Origin: Syngnathus acus
Taxonomy: Eukaryota; Chordata; Actinopteri; Syngnathiformes; Syngnathidae
Assembly (NCBI RefSeq): GCF_901709675.1
Contig: NC_051087.1
Span: 7,652,884-7,716,883 of the forward strand
DNA length: 64,000 nt
Direction of reading: 5' to 3'
Made by a program: the position numbers and the translations under genes. The notes beneath the pieces are model-generated. The model ran no database searches and was not told the DNA's origin. It saw nothing but the letters and a program-made list of their open reading frames with translations. Below, piece by piece: positions 12,051 through 35,157 of this stretch (the stretch's first letter is position 1; each line of letters opens with the position of its first letter).

Positions 12051-15000
12051 CTATTTTCTCCCCTCAACATCCTCAATTGTCTCTGGCAGGCAGCGGCCGC
12101 GTGTCTCTGGCAACTGCGATGCCAGGATTGCTGCAAGGACAGCTGAGGAGAACAAGACGAGTTGGGGCAGGTCCTTCCAGACGTCATCCAGTAAAAGGAC
12201 CAGAGGAGTGAGGGCCACACCCATTCGGGACACAGATGAGTTGTAGCCCATCCCGTTTTGCCTTTAACATAAAAATTACAGTACAGACCGTTTAGAATCA
12301 TGACTGGCACGATGAGTGCCAGTAACTGCACGGATGGAAACAAGTCACTACCTGGTTAGAGGAAGCTAGTTTTGGGCAAAAGGTGAGGTGTGCCCAGAGC
12401 TGCTCTAGAATTTAAGTAAATAAAAGCCTTGGACGTATCGCTCAGCAGTTTAAAATGATCAAATTGTAATTTTGTTTTCCTCAATATAGGACGTGTGAGT
12501 TAATATGTAATCAAGGTTCTCTTCCTGTTTTTTTTTTTTTTTTTTAAATCAAACATACAATACAATACATTTATCACATTTATAAGTTTTGCTTTTATAT
12601 GCTGAAATAAAGGTAAATAAACCATGAAATAATAGGAGACATTCCTGTTTACTTCGAGTTAATGTCCTAAACACATCTTGAATAGAAAAACAGGCCTTTA
12701 TTTCAAACTGCAGAAACCTACAACCTGCTGATGAAAAAATGTACGGTATGTAAGCGCACCTGACAACAGTAGGAAACAATTCAGAAGAGTAGAGCACTAT
12801 GGTACAAGATGATGCTGAAGCAAAGCCTTGTCCTATGACTGCCACCATTGTTCTCAGGGTTGACATATCTGGGGGAAAGTCACGGGAATCATTCAGTATG
12901 ACATCTTGATCAATAATTGGAAATGCCATGACACCAACCTTTTGGTATCAAAATGTTGATTCCGAGAGAGACAGCAAGCATGGTCAACATTCCCACCTGC
13001 GTGCGCTTCCTGCCAATCCTGTCCAGTAAGAAGAAACTGGACAATTTGCCCGGCACTTCAGCTGATGAGTAGAGCAATTGAGTGAGGTAGACATTGAGGC
13101 CAAAGCCGCTGATATTGAAGAGGGTGCCGTAGAATGCAACGGCTATGGCGAACCTAGGAAAGAGAGAGTGCGCTGTAACATTGGGTAACCCAAACCCACA
13201 ATTGGATGTGGAGAAAAAAAAAATTGTGCACAGACCAAATAGAACCAGTGCACAAGGACACTCTTCTCATTTTAGGCGTTCTCATCAGGTCCAAGTAGGA
13301 ATACACTCGACTTTTCTTCTCTGTCACCACGATGGAGGACAGAGTCTGGAAACAGTCAAAGGAATAATCTTGGTGACTTAGTGAGAATTAGAACATTACC
13401 ATCATTATGAGAATAATGCGAGCCTCAGGTTGAAGTCCATGGCACAACGTCTCAGTGCCGTTTATTTTGGCACATTTGACGAGACACAAATGAGCTTCCT
13501 CCAGCTTTCCGTTGGCAATGAGCCATCGCGCTGACTCAGGCATCCACCTGGGGGTCGAAGGCAAAAAATAAATAAATAAAAAGTTAACTTCTTCAAACAC
13601 TCCAGTGTCCTTGATTGGACTTTTGCACACAACCATAATCTGGATGAATCAGAATCTGCACAGTCACTATGTCCACAATGTCTCATTTACTAAATAACAG
13701 AGGGGTTGTGCAAAACAACCCAGGTTTGTAGAGGATCAGACCTATTTGGACAGTTGATGTGAATGTTTTGCACAAAAAGTGGGGAAAATTGGGGAAAAAA
13801 ATAATAAAAATTGAAAAAGAGAAAAAAGAAATTTTCAAAACATATTTAAAGAAATCTGATGCATATACATACATTGTGTATTTTGATCTATTTTGTTATA
13901 CCTCCACGTAAAGACACCAAAGAGGATGGGCAAAGTGACGGCAACGGTCAACCACCTCCAGTCGTTCACAAGGTAAGCAATGGGTACGAAGCAAATGCTC
14001 CCAAATGTCCAGGAAAAGCTGTCAAGAATTCCAACCGTCTTTCTGTGCTCTATGTCCACCCACTCCACACCTGGTTGAAGAATACAAGGGCACACACACA
14101 CACACACATATGTAAGGATGGATAAATGAAGCAACTCCTCAAATAATGGTTGAGTTGAACATAAAATGTCATCTGATGATCTAAAATGACTGTACAGAGA
14201 ACCAAAGAGACGATGACTATGCCAGTCATGCAAAAGCCGGTAAGGAATCTCAGCACTGCGAACATCAGGAAGGATGTGGCGAAAGCACTGGCGAGAGCAA
14301 ACAGCATTCCAGAGAGATAAGATGTTAGCAGCATGATCCTCCGACCGAACCTGAGCAGGAGGACCAAGGAAGTCAACACATGGCAATCAAGACCAATCGA
14401 TGTGAGAGAACTTTTATATAGGCACTTGGGAACTGTTTGAAAATGTGAACAATCGCATCATCTTAATTTTCAATTGACAGTAAGCACAAGACAAATAGCC
14501 GCCCGCTGAGATGGCAAGAAACAGGTGGATTTTTTGCTTATTTCGTATTCTACAAGTGCAATATTTATCATCATAATATGTTTAGACTAGTAAGGGTGGA
14601 CAGAACATGTTATTGCAATGTGAAAAAAAATGACTTGACTACCCTTTAATTTGTCCAGAGCCCCTCAAATGATGACATAATGACTTTTTTTTTTTTTTTT
14701 ATGACCTCACAAATTACGGTAAAATCAAATATTTAAAGAAAATATCCGTGGACAAATCTGTGTACAAGCATGATCATAACTTTCTCAGGGAGTCCTTATA
14801 GGGAATCAAAATCTAACCATAAAATGCCATCAATCTCTCAGCAATCAAGTCAACGTGAAAAGCAATGATTGCATTATGTTACCTGTCACTCAGACTTCCA
14901 AAAGTCACAGATCCAAACATTACGCCAATAAAGAAGATACTGGCCGTGGATTGGCTTCTGCTTTTTTTATCACACACCAGGTCCCACTAATACAAACACA

Positions 15001-15431
15001 TTTATATGTTTACAGGGGAAAACCAATGATAAAATGTAAAACAATGTAATGTAGGTCACCTGGGTGGCCAGAGTGGATTTGAAGGTAATGTTATCATACA
15101 CCCACCCATCCAGACAGGGCAAGGTGAGCACCTGAGTGACGTCAGACATGTTGAAAAGCAGATGATACTGAGGTTCGGCGAACATCCGACAGGAGCTGCG
15201 GGTGCCGTCCTCCTCCAGTGGGATGCTGACGGCGAGCCTGTCTGCCTGGGACAGATTCGGGAAGAGCCCTCCGGCAGCGACAAGGCAGTGGTGCGCAGGA
15301 ACCGCCGCGATGAAGCTATTGAGCAGAAAGTGGCAGGCCAGTGTTAAGCGACTTATGAAGCTGATGATCACTATCATCTTCTGGAACCTCCCGAATCCGC
15401 CGACGTCAGAGATAATGTCCTCGAACTTCAT
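12051..15431 (-). CDS. slc22a7: SLC22 organic anion transporter, slc22a7-like, copy 2
   Basis: Nine exons in coding order are 15431-15060, 14986-14883, 14350-14196, 14070-13902, 13547-13424, 13345-13236, 13153-12939, 12868-12760 and 12261-12051. Each has exactly the length of its partner in copy 1 (total 1569 nt, 522 residues). All exons are open. The protein keeps SDRFGRR, PESARWL, the loop sequons (NLS, NMS, NIT) and the end [11 protein letters not shown]. The one irregular border is the exon 5 donor, GAG|GC instead of the GAG|GT of copy 1. Replacements cluster in the first membrane segment (for example [12 protein letters not shown] versus ISFISRLTLACH), which might change substrate range. 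Introns carry indels relative to copy 1, such as extra sequence at about 12315-12595 and 12616-12713. It is probably functional, or only recently impaired if the GC donor fails. Confidence 0.87.
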
Positions 15432-16209
15432 GATAAGCGCCGGTGTGTGCTCCAGACATACACGCGCAAAGAGCGCAACATTCCCACGCAATAAATGAGT
15501 AATCGAGACCCTTGAACCTCTTATCCAGTTTTGCAAGGCACAAAGGCCACTTCATACTTTCCACATCCACGTGTCTTCAAGAGTGGGCGTTACTTCATGT
15601 GATGTTACATGGTCTTCCAGCCTTTGCACAAGGATCGCGCAGACCCCCTGTGGTCTTCCACGTGCAACACAAGTTTTGCGAATAATTAAGTGATGCACGG
15701 ATCGATTGTGATCGTAGATGTCAAATATCAATTCGATGGGTAAAGAAAAAAATATCAATGACAGTAAAAGTATGGTTGAGAATTTGGCTAGAAATGTCTG
15801 TGTACATACCTTGATATCGCAATAAGTAAATAATAATACATTGTTTGACCCAACGTATTGTATTTAAGGCAACACTGGGCCTAATTTTATGTGGTATGAT
15901 TAGCTGGCAAGCAGTTCCCCTGCCTATTGCCCAAAAACAGCTAGCTTGGCGTCACGGACGTGAGGATTAGTCAGAAAATGAATGGATGGAGGACAGGACA
16001 AACCATAGCAAAATATATGCAAACATATTTTATTTAAAAAAACAGGTGGAAATGTTAAAAGTTAACAAATAAAAACATTCCAAACTGATCTAAGCTGTTC
16101 GGTATCGAAGGTTTAAAGAAGGGCAACTAAAACATGCCAACATGGTAAGGACAAAAATTTTAAAGCTTTCACAAACAAACAAACACATAAAAAGTTATAA
16201 GGCTAAAAT
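15432..16209. other. Interval between slc22 copy 2 start and nsmce3 stop
   Basis: 15440-15715 is the upstream flank of copy 2, homologous to 8100-8365. 15870-15990 looks like a heavily decayed SINE ending in GAATGGATGGA. A minus-strand AATAAA at 16034-16029 suits as nsmce3 poly(A) signal, 176 bp past its stop. No gene was seen. Confidence 0.6.
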
Positions 16210-19279
<3,070 letters not shown>

Positions 19280-19456
19280 AGCGCCACACTGGTTTTGCGG
19301 GGGGGTGGAAAAGGACTTAAAACATTACTCGTACGCAAAAAGCTGATGAGAAGCTGTTAGCCAACGTGCGCTTTCTCTGACAATAAAACTTCCCGCTGTT
19401 GCGATAAAGATACGCCTGCACTGCTGCAGCCAAGCGAACCGGCGGCGTGCCTACGT

Positions 19457-19469
19457 GGCGGCCATCTTG
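19457..19469 (-). promoter_or_regulatory. YY1-like site upstream of nsmce3
   Basis: On the minus strand this reads CAAGATGGCCGCC, matching the YY1 core AAGATGGC. It lies about 180 bp upstream of the nsmce3 ATG in a small GC-rich promoter-like stretch, a common arrangement in TATA-less housekeeping genes. Only the motif is seen. Confidence 0.5.
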
Positions 19470-19479
19470 AAAGGGGCAA

Positions 19480-21801
19480 CTTTCCAACCAGACCATTAAT
19501 CCATGGACATCGAAATTCAGTAGTTTACTTTTACTATTATTATTATTATTATTATTACAACGCTACTATTGGCACAATGACAGGATGAGAACACAACAAT
19601 AGGGCACTGATTAATAACAAAGATGATCAATTAAAAAGATAAAGACACGAAATCAAAAGAAATAAATTTCCATTAACGCCAGTGGGCGTGTTCGCAGGGC
19701 AGGAGTTCGCTCCGATCCATTTAATTTCAAAAAGGACCAGTGTGAAGTGTACTTGCGGGTGCGCTGGCGCACTAACGGATCACCGTGTGTGCGCGCACTG
19801 GCACTCCATTTTTGGTGCACTCAGAATTTCCAAACGGTAAAATCGAGCAACGCACTGAATTTTGGAGCCATCACACTTGAAATAGTGCGCGCTGGGAGTA
19901 AATTTCCGAACGCGCCGGTAGTCGCCACTCGTTTTTCAACCGATCTTCAAAATATTTACTTTTTGTCAATAGATAGATGACAAATGCTAAAGCGTGTAAA
20001 TTTAACGTAAGAAAAAGAGACCAACATTTTTTGATTTACCTATTAACATTTCGTCCCAGGTTCCTGATTGTATGACGTTGTACGTGTCGGTAGGCAGCAC
20101 AACGTGCCAGCATGCTTTGAGTTCGGTTATCTTGCCGTCCACACACAAAATGCGCTTTGATGACGACTTGCCACTCCTAGCTTAGCATCGTCGTGAGCAC
20201 GCGATTTAAAGGGAGCGTGTCATATTTACCTATGAGCATTTCTTCTTCGTCTTCTTCTTGTGCTTCTTCGTCTTCTCAGTCTTCTTCTTTTTCTTGCAAT
20301 TGGAAAACCCAAAATGTTTCGGTGTATTACCACCACCAAGTGGACTGGAGTGGGGAAGGGCAGGTTAGGTTTTTTTTTTTTTTTTTTTGCCTCCTTTGAG
20401 CTGTAATTGTGTCGTGGTAGCTATGGAGGGCGTTGCATCTACACTGCCAGAAATCTAACTGAAGAAAAGAATGTTGAACAGGCCGTTTTATGCAGTTCGA
20501 GGAAAATTTCTTATTTGAACCAACTCGGTTTTGCTCAGGAACTTATAAATGTATACTTTGTTTTTCCTGCTGATTTCCCCAATAGTACTGTTAATGCAAA
20601 TTTATTAAAGGTTACCTTCTCTCCTGACTTCATCTGGTAATAGTATTTCTGTTGTGGGGTATACTGTGGGATACTGTTATGAATGGCTATTCTTTAATGT
20701 ATAAATTGCTATGTTTTGACCCCTTATTATATTACCTATGTTCTGTCATCTCGCATATCCTGCAGCTGCCCTCCAACCATGCTTTGGCGGCGACCTCCCT
20801 GCGATCTTGCTTCGGCACAAGCCCTGCGGCCGCCCTCGCCACCTGTCTGGCCCCCAGGACAGCCACCAAGTACCTTTCGTTATTCTTGATTTTCACAAAA
20901 ATATACAGATGTGAGGCAGGACCTTATTTCTCTGTTGGCCTAGCTGGGGGAAAGGGACATATAGCTATATTTTTAAACGAAATTATACTGTAGAGGGCAG
21001 CAGAAGTATGTATATATGATTAAGTATGGGCTGTAATAGTCATCTCCAAATTCAGTTAAAATTGAGTCACATCATCTTTGTTCATTTTGTCCCTATGAAT
21101 GTCAGAAAGAATAACAGCCTTTGAAAGCTGCAATTTTGTAATATGCTGTGACAGCTTCATCTCTCAGTTATTGGCTTCGTTTATCCTGTTGACTCTGACA
21201 TGTCATCATCAGCACCCTCCACCATTCCTCTCCTGCTCCTGTCGTGACAACAGATCATCAAACATCTCAGTTTTATTTGATTGCAAAAATGACGGAGGGC
21301 GAATTTGTCTTTCTCACTGTGACTATGCCTAATTGAATGGAGGTAAATGTTTGACCTTTATTGCCACTTTGTTTCACCTCAATTTATACCAAATGGCTCG
21401 CAAGCAGGATGACAACAAACTAACTCATAAATCATTTTCATGTAGTGTTAATTCTTCCTTGGTGAAATGGTGATATGGGGGCAGGCACACAAAGTGGTGT
21501 CCAAAAACGTACACAAACTGGATGTGGAAACTGTTCTACTAACCCGTGTGTAGGCTGCAAAGAACATGCTGCAACTTTTGTGCTCGATCATGAGAAGCAT
21601 TGATCGTCATATGCCAATCACATACTTTTCCACAGAAAAGAAAATTGGTGCCTAATCGATTGGAGCACCACTAATGAGAACTATTAAAAAGTTTAAACCA
21701 TCACTGCACTGTGTAATGTACTTCAGGGATTTTATTGGCATTATATTTTTTAATTGAGTCTTTTCAATGACTGCCTTGTCAGGGAGATGGAGAGATGCTT
21801 A

Positions 21802-21879
<78 letters not shown>

Positions 21880-22090
21880 CTCACTCACTCGCTCACTTTC
21901 TCTTTTGCTGTGACCCTCTCTCTTTTATTCTCCCCCACCCTTCACTCATTCCATCAGGTTCCCTCACACATGCAGCCTGTGAGACAATGAGACAGACAGA
22001 AGACAAGCATGACATGGAGCAGCATCAGCACCACTGACAAGGATCTCCCATACTGAGAGAGGACAAAAAGTATTAAGGAAGAGGAGGGGG
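19480..22090. other. Interval between nsmce3 and cygb2
   Basis: It holds a (TTA)n run near 19536, a CTT/TCG-rich simple stretch at 20235-20300, a T17 run near 20371 and a GC-rich islet at 20760-20870. The islet is flanked by TGCAG and GTACC and has an open frame of 35 codons, but I recognise no protein. No convincing gene was seen. Confidence 0.5.
21805..21876. repeat. (TC)n microsatellite upstream of cygb2
   Basis: Thirty-six pure TC units. A GA tract of opposite sense lies about 220 bp downstream at 22094-22129, so the two could pair or form triplex (H-DNA) structure near the cygb2 5' region. Confidence 0.95.
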
Positions 22091-22093
22091 AGT

Positions 22094-22129
22094 GAGAGAG
22101 AGAGAGCGACAGAGAGAGAGAGAGAGAGG
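22094..22129. repeat. (GA)n tract in putative cygb2 5' UTR
   Basis: The tract is an interrupted GA repeat. The frame of cygb2 is open from about 22092 to its ATG at 22410, so translation upstream would give an Arg-Glu repeat. Family comparison favours the later ATG. Confidence 0.85.
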
Positions 22130-22409
22130 AGAAATAAGTTTCTTTGAAACGGAGGAAAGAATAACAAAGGACAGCTGGGGGACTTTTTTTACACTTTCTT
22201 TTTTCTCTTTGGGCCATTATTACTGTCTTTCCTCCCTTTCCTACCCCATCTCTCGGTGTCCCCCTTTCCCTTTCACTCCTCTTCTCATCCTGGGTCTTCT
22301 GCCAGCTCCCGCCGTGGGGTCTCAGCTCTCCGTCACCTTCCCCCCTTCCCTTGCTCCCTACCTCCCACGGGCCTTGCTTGGAGCCTCCAGGCTCCTGCGC
22401 CGCAGGAGG

Positions 22410-28790
<6,381 letters not shown>

Positions 28791-31700
28791 AGGGTCAGTG
28801 GAGAGCTGTGCAGTCGACTCAAAAAAATGAAAACAGAGAATGACATGTTGTTCCACAGTGTTTACTTTGCAAGTTTTGCAAGCAAGGTTTCGCAGAAGGT
28901 AGATGATGATGATAACGATGATGATGATGAGTAACATGTCCATTTGCTCAATTGCTCTCTGTATTTTTGCAACATTTTGGAGTTGGGGCTTTATTGCCGG
29001 GATTTTGTTGACTACATATCCTGGATAACCCCTATTAAAGTAGGCTGGCCAACATCTGCAAACACTAATGACAATTTAGCTCAAGTCAGTGATGGTTGGA
29101 TCTGTGCTTTTAGACCCCCATGGGTGATAGTAATTATCAAGTCAACTGTCAATTGTTGCCAACCCCACAAGAAAAGCATAAGAAACTTTGCCTGTATAAT
29201 TTCCTCTTTGCTCTCAGACACTTTTCTCCGAGACAATATGTTTCTGCAGACAGTTAAAAAATGCAATCTCGGGTCATTCTCATTATCTCTAAGACTACTT
29301 GCGGGTAGCTAATCTTTCTCGAGATTTACTGGAGATTCATTTTTCCTTTCAAAAAGCATGGTGCTCATTTTATTCTCTGAAATAATTTATCCCTCTGGTC
29401 AGCGAGCAAATTTATTCACAAGACAAACTATTGATTGTACATAAAAGGTCAAATAATACACACGTACAAAGCTATATATAACGCCAGCCGGAAAAAATGA
29501 CGCATCGTATTGATTTGAGAACAAGAACAACATAAGACATTAACAGTGATTTGTTCTGCCAAAACCGTTTCTACTGTTGAAAAAAATAAAGATAAAAATG
29601 TTACTGTTAAAAATGCATCACTGCCTATGGAATACAGCTTAGTCTTCTGTTGCTGTTGACTTCCCACACTTTGGTTTATTGTAGCCTAATCAGTGCCAAG
29701 GAATAAACAGGACCTTTTTTTTTTTTTTTTTGTTACTTAGTATTATTATAAGAAGAAATAGCCTCAGTAGTGTGTGCACGAATCAAACACAGCCACCGCA
29801 GCCTGGTCACGCGCTGCTCCAGTTTCACTGCTCAACCAGGAGCCGTCAGCCAACTGGTAGTTTGCGTTTGGTCACTCTAGCACGAATAGCACACTCAAGA
29901 TAATTCCCAAACTGTTCAACTGAGATGAGGTCAGGACTATTGGCAGGCTCTTCCATTTTCTCTACTCCCAAAGGGATTGCCACCAGTTGCCATCTGTATC
30001 TCTCTGCAGTGAAGCTGCACTCAATGATGACAGCCTCATATATCCAGTGATGAAGATGTACCTCCATCAAAAAGTTTTACAATGTGCGCCTGTAGGTTAA
30101 CGACATGCAGTCTCAAGACATAGAACCTTGGGCTGCATCATAATCAAACTTGGCCATCAGTTTAGAGATTCTTTGTAGCTGGGCTCACTCCAAATCATTC
30201 AGCAACTTTCTTTTGCTGAAAATCATCTTGAAGTTGCCTGCCATGCAAATTCTTCCAGTAGACACCAAATGACCACTTTAGTAGTGTACTAAAAGCTGAA
30301 CAAAAAATGACAACCAAACCAATAACACCAGCAGAATAAGCTGTGTGACATAGAAAAATAATTATCTATTCCAAAATTGCATGTTCCTTACAAATGAAAA
30401 TAAACAGACATTCCAGTGGTGAAAAAAAAGCAGACTAATTGTGACAAAGAAATAATCTACAGAACACACTTGGGGAACATGTTTTATTAATGTAAATGTT
30501 TTTTTTAAATAATGAAAATTAAACTAAGCTCTAATGTTATGCGCTTTATTAACATTTGCAGCTGATCCAACTCATACAACAATGCATGCGTCGAAATTCT
30601 GCCTTGCCTTGGCTGTCTGTGTACAGTAATTTAGGAATAGTGGTTAATGTCATTTTTTTAATCCAAATGTCTATAAATGCAGCAGAAAAAAAAATTCTCT
30701 GTAAAATTTCAGTCATGTTATCACAAGAGATGCATCCTCAAGTCACACATATTATATGATATTTGAAAGTAATGTCAAATGTGTTTAGACAGGGAATGAT
30801 TTAGAATAGGGTCAAATGTCAAAGCCCTAACTTTGGGACCATGGAACTGCTGACTGTTATTTGCTTTTTACTCTTTCTGTCCTGTAATCCTCAAATTTAA
30901 CGGGGCCGAGCTCCTCTTTCGCTCTTTATCAACACATTGTGCGCTCTAAATATCTTGCTTGAACTCTGTCGTTTGTATAAGTGAACCGTGTGCAAGTGTA
31001 CATGTACTCTTCTGCTTTCCCAATTCACTTCCACATGAATCTGTTTCGGCACCAAAGAGGGCTGTTCACTCGTTTTTTGTTTTTTCGGGCTTTACATTGG
31101 ATTCACTCATGTCACATAAACACAATGACAATGAGATAAATGGAAAATGTCTGCAGGTGGGCACGATCAGCAACCACATATGTGCACGTTTCAAGGACGG
31201 TCCTCTCCTTTGCTAATATTTACAAGCCTGTCACTTAGTTTAGACAATCAGATAGATATAACACATTAAAGGCTCCATTAAGGGCTTTAAAGACTCTTCC
31301 GGAGGTCTCGGAAACAGAGAGCAGAGTGCTGACAAGAATTCCGTCAGGTTTTGTCGTAAAGCTACAGCAAAGAAATGCCATTTCTCGTTCTTGATCAAAT
31401 TACAAACCTCACATGACCCACTCATGTAACCTCTCGAAATGATGACAATTTCAAGTCCCCATCCGTCAATTAAATTCCCAAGCATACACTGCAAATCTGT
31501 TTAGGATGGACATTTGATCCAATCTTGAGCTTGCATCTGCTCCACTGATGTCCTGTTTCTTCTATTCGACCTTTGTTGGCATCATCATCTGGCGTTTACA
31601 AGGAGGCAATGAGTCTCCGCTCCTCCTCATCTGCTCATTCATCTACTTAACGTTACATCCCATTGCCTCGGTAATGATTATTCTCACTGAGCGCTAAAAC

Positions 31701-32420
31701 ACTTTTACAAATGCCGTATGCTGTCATTCACTGATAAATCTTTTATAAGCGTCCCTTCCAATCAATTACAAAGATTGCAATTAGTTTGCCTCCAATAATG
31801 ACTTGGAAGATTAAAAGAAAGAACCGACCTTTAATTTTGGTTCTGACCCTGTTTTCATTCATATGAAAATCTACAACATATGAAAATTCACTACTTGCTC
31901 ACGGCTTGCAGCATATGTACTATGTGGATGTTCGATTTTATTTTTTGTCCAATCAGATTTCAGTCTTTCTGTGCCGTCGCGTTAATCTAATCTGGACCTT
32001 CAGAATTAGTAATGTTGGTTGATGTCACTTAAAATGTTTGCGATTTAGGAAGATTTAACGTTCATCCTCACAAGATCAGCAGATGTTCTTCTTGAAGACC
32101 CAAGTCGTTTTCAAGTTTTAGCGAGAGGCTATAAAACCTAACGACTGCCGATGATAAATGATCCGTCAGTTTATGACTGGATTCCATGGTTGAATAGTAA
32201 TAGTGTAGTTGTCATCTGCATGGCAAAAAAATCATATCGTAATATACAAACGCACTGTGGCTTCCTGCTCTTGCCGACCTACAGGTTTTGTGACATTCAA
32301 TTTGCATCACTTTTTCATCATTCTATTTACACACACAAACATATACCATATACAAGATGCTCACATTCTTACACACACACATACTTGTGATTGTGCATTG
32401 AATTAGCTGACATGTGCCCG

Positions 32421-32421
32421 C

Positions 32422-32486
<65 letters not shown>
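32421..32486. repeat. (CA)n microsatellite
   Basis: About 30 CA units with a short CACACG start and a TATA-rich end. Confidence 0.95.
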
Positions 32487-32492
<6 letters not shown>

Positions 32493-35157
32493 CATACACA
32501 CGTGTGCTCTTATCTGTTTTGTTGTGAAATTTTTCAATCAGTTATTAAAAGTGCAGACTTAATTATATTTTTCTAAGTATATCTCTGAAGATGACCTGAC
32601 ATATTTGAATAATATATCATCATGTAATTGTATACTATGTTGTTGGTGGGAGCAAGTGCAGTGGCTTTGTCGTATTTCAAGCATGTTTGCACACCTTGCC
32701 ACAAACGTGTACCTCTGTAGACGTGATGAACATGAAAACAGTTAATAAAATGCACTTGAACATCTATCTCTGTCCTCCTTCGAGCTCGGAAAACAAAAAA
32801 TCACACTGCAGATCTTCTTGTATATTTTGACCTTAACTTCTTGCGATGTCGTTTAACAATGAAGAACATGAATTACTCGCTTTTACAGTATATTTATAGA
32901 CACAATGATAAAGCTGGTTGTTCGGGGCCAAATATTATGTATTAGTTATATTAAATAAAAAGAAGTATAAATATTCTTAATTAATGTTTGATGATTGCCT
33001 GTTTGTCGCTTGATGCTGCAAGCGACAGGACCAGTGGGAGGTTCATGCAAGGAGGATATTTTTTATCCTTTAATCATTGGCCTCACATACCCTGAGGCAC
33101 TTTAGAAATTGATTTTGTTTTTTTTACATGCATTTGCCCAAGTGCCTAACAAATGTCGGCGTTTGTTAGAAGTTGCGGCACCACGATTTTGAGCAATGGA
33201 ATATTCTTTTATAAACATTCTGTATTGCTCATTAACATATTATGTATAGAAATTAACGTCCTTTAGGGACATTAGATTTAGTTTTTGCTTTGTCTCATTG
33301 GAGCTGTATGAAGAGGGCGGCACGATTGAATGGCTGTTTTTATATATTTGCCCAACGATTGGCTGTTGACTAACCCAAAATTCACCCCGCCTCTCACAGG
33401 AAATCATGAGGGATAGGCATCAGCACAACCTCAAACCTAATGAGGATAAGCAGCATAGAAAATGGATGGCTTGATGGAGTCATATAAAGAGGTGAGGCTG
33501 GTAAACGATAACGCAGCAGCCAGAAAATAGAGCAATTTATCAATATAGGCTTCCATCAGGCGTGCCGCTTAACCATACGCTAAGCTGTTCCCATGGCACA
33601 TATTCCCATCACCTGATTTTGTAATTCCAGGAGCGCTCTGCTAAAGGGGTATCTCATACCGTGAGATTGATGCCCAACGATGCGACAAAAGTATTCACAC
33701 CAGAGCAAATTTTGGTGTCACACTTTGTTTTAACTTCTTTATTTTTGAGATGTGAGACAATGACTCAGCTGTAAAAACGGACTTTGTCAACATCTCTGTC
33801 AATTAATTTTTTTATTTCACTGATTCTATTCTGAGTCCCAGCAACGCTGAAGCCTTGATGAAAGACTCCATTAACAATGACCTCTGCTTTGGAATCTCGT
33901 TAAAGGGAGCACATTAAGGAAAATTATCTTGTTAATTGTTTATATAGACACAGTCCCTGGAGCGCCTATCCAACCCCCAACTGCGAAATTAAATATCTTT
34001 TGTTAGCTGCCCATTTTTTAAAAAATGTGTATGTTAACTGCGCTTATTTTGTGTCAAGCCACAACCAGAAACAATCAAACTATTATAAGTCAAAAGAAAG
34101 TAAGATTGCGCCCTATTGAGTTTTTTTGAATGCACAGATTAGCATTAGCAAACTGTTAGCTTTGATAAGGCGCACGGAATTTGACATGGTGTGGTTTTGG
34201 TGTTTTGCATGCAATACTGTATTTGCATTGCATGTGCAACATACACAAATCCTTACATTTGCAAGTGTAACTCGGTGGTTTGGTGATGAATGTGCTGACT
34301 CATGTTGCAAAATAGTATCCATACCATCTTCTGAGGCTCAAAGGGAAACTCAGAATTACAAGTCCAATGGCTCCTGACTTCTGGCAACCATTGAAAGCAA
34401 AGATACACTCATCCCCCTATAGAAAGAGATACTTCACATGTAGTTGTGGTTGTTTCAAAATTACAGATGTCATCATATAAAACCACCTGAATGAAAGCTG
34501 AAGGTCGACACTATAATCACATTGATCGAAGCCATGTAACGATCTCATTCGTGCGGCAGTGCTGAACAATGACAGCTGTGTAAATGATGCAGGGTCGCAA
34601 TAAAAAGTGACCAGTGGTGTTTGGAAGTGAGTATTGTTTTATATGAACTGCATTTCAAAATCCACACCAGAATACTAACATCGCTGTGAGCATTTTGGAA
34701 GTGTCGGAGAGCACAACCCTCTGATTTGTAATCAATGGCAATATTCCGTGCCACTCTCGCCGTCAACACTGCAGAAGCAGCCTGCCAAAATGACCAATTA
34801 GGTGCGCGTGAGCGTATATATCTCAGAGCGGAAGATTAGATGCACAGCCACATCGCTGCAACTTGACATTCCCGACAACCACTTGTGTGAACTTCCATCT
34901 GTGTGCTGTCCACGCGCCAGAGGTTTAATGACATGAGTGGTGACGGCAGAGTCACACACGTCGTTGAGAGGAATGTCATCTCAGGATTTTCAAAATCCAT
35001 GTCTTGCTCACTGACCACATATAAATTGAGCACAATGAGACATGGTGTTTCATTTGCAGCTGAGTGTGTCCATGCTGGGTTTAGGTGAAATGAAACACTT
35101 ATTCCGACATAGATTAACTGTGTACCGTAACTGAATGAAGGTTGTTGTCACCTTGTC

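Noticed and set aside
22092-22409. Upstream in-frame extension of cygb2
   Set aside because: It would add an Arg-Glu repeat and low-complexity Pro/Leu sequence not found in cytoglobins; the ATG at 22410 gives the family length.
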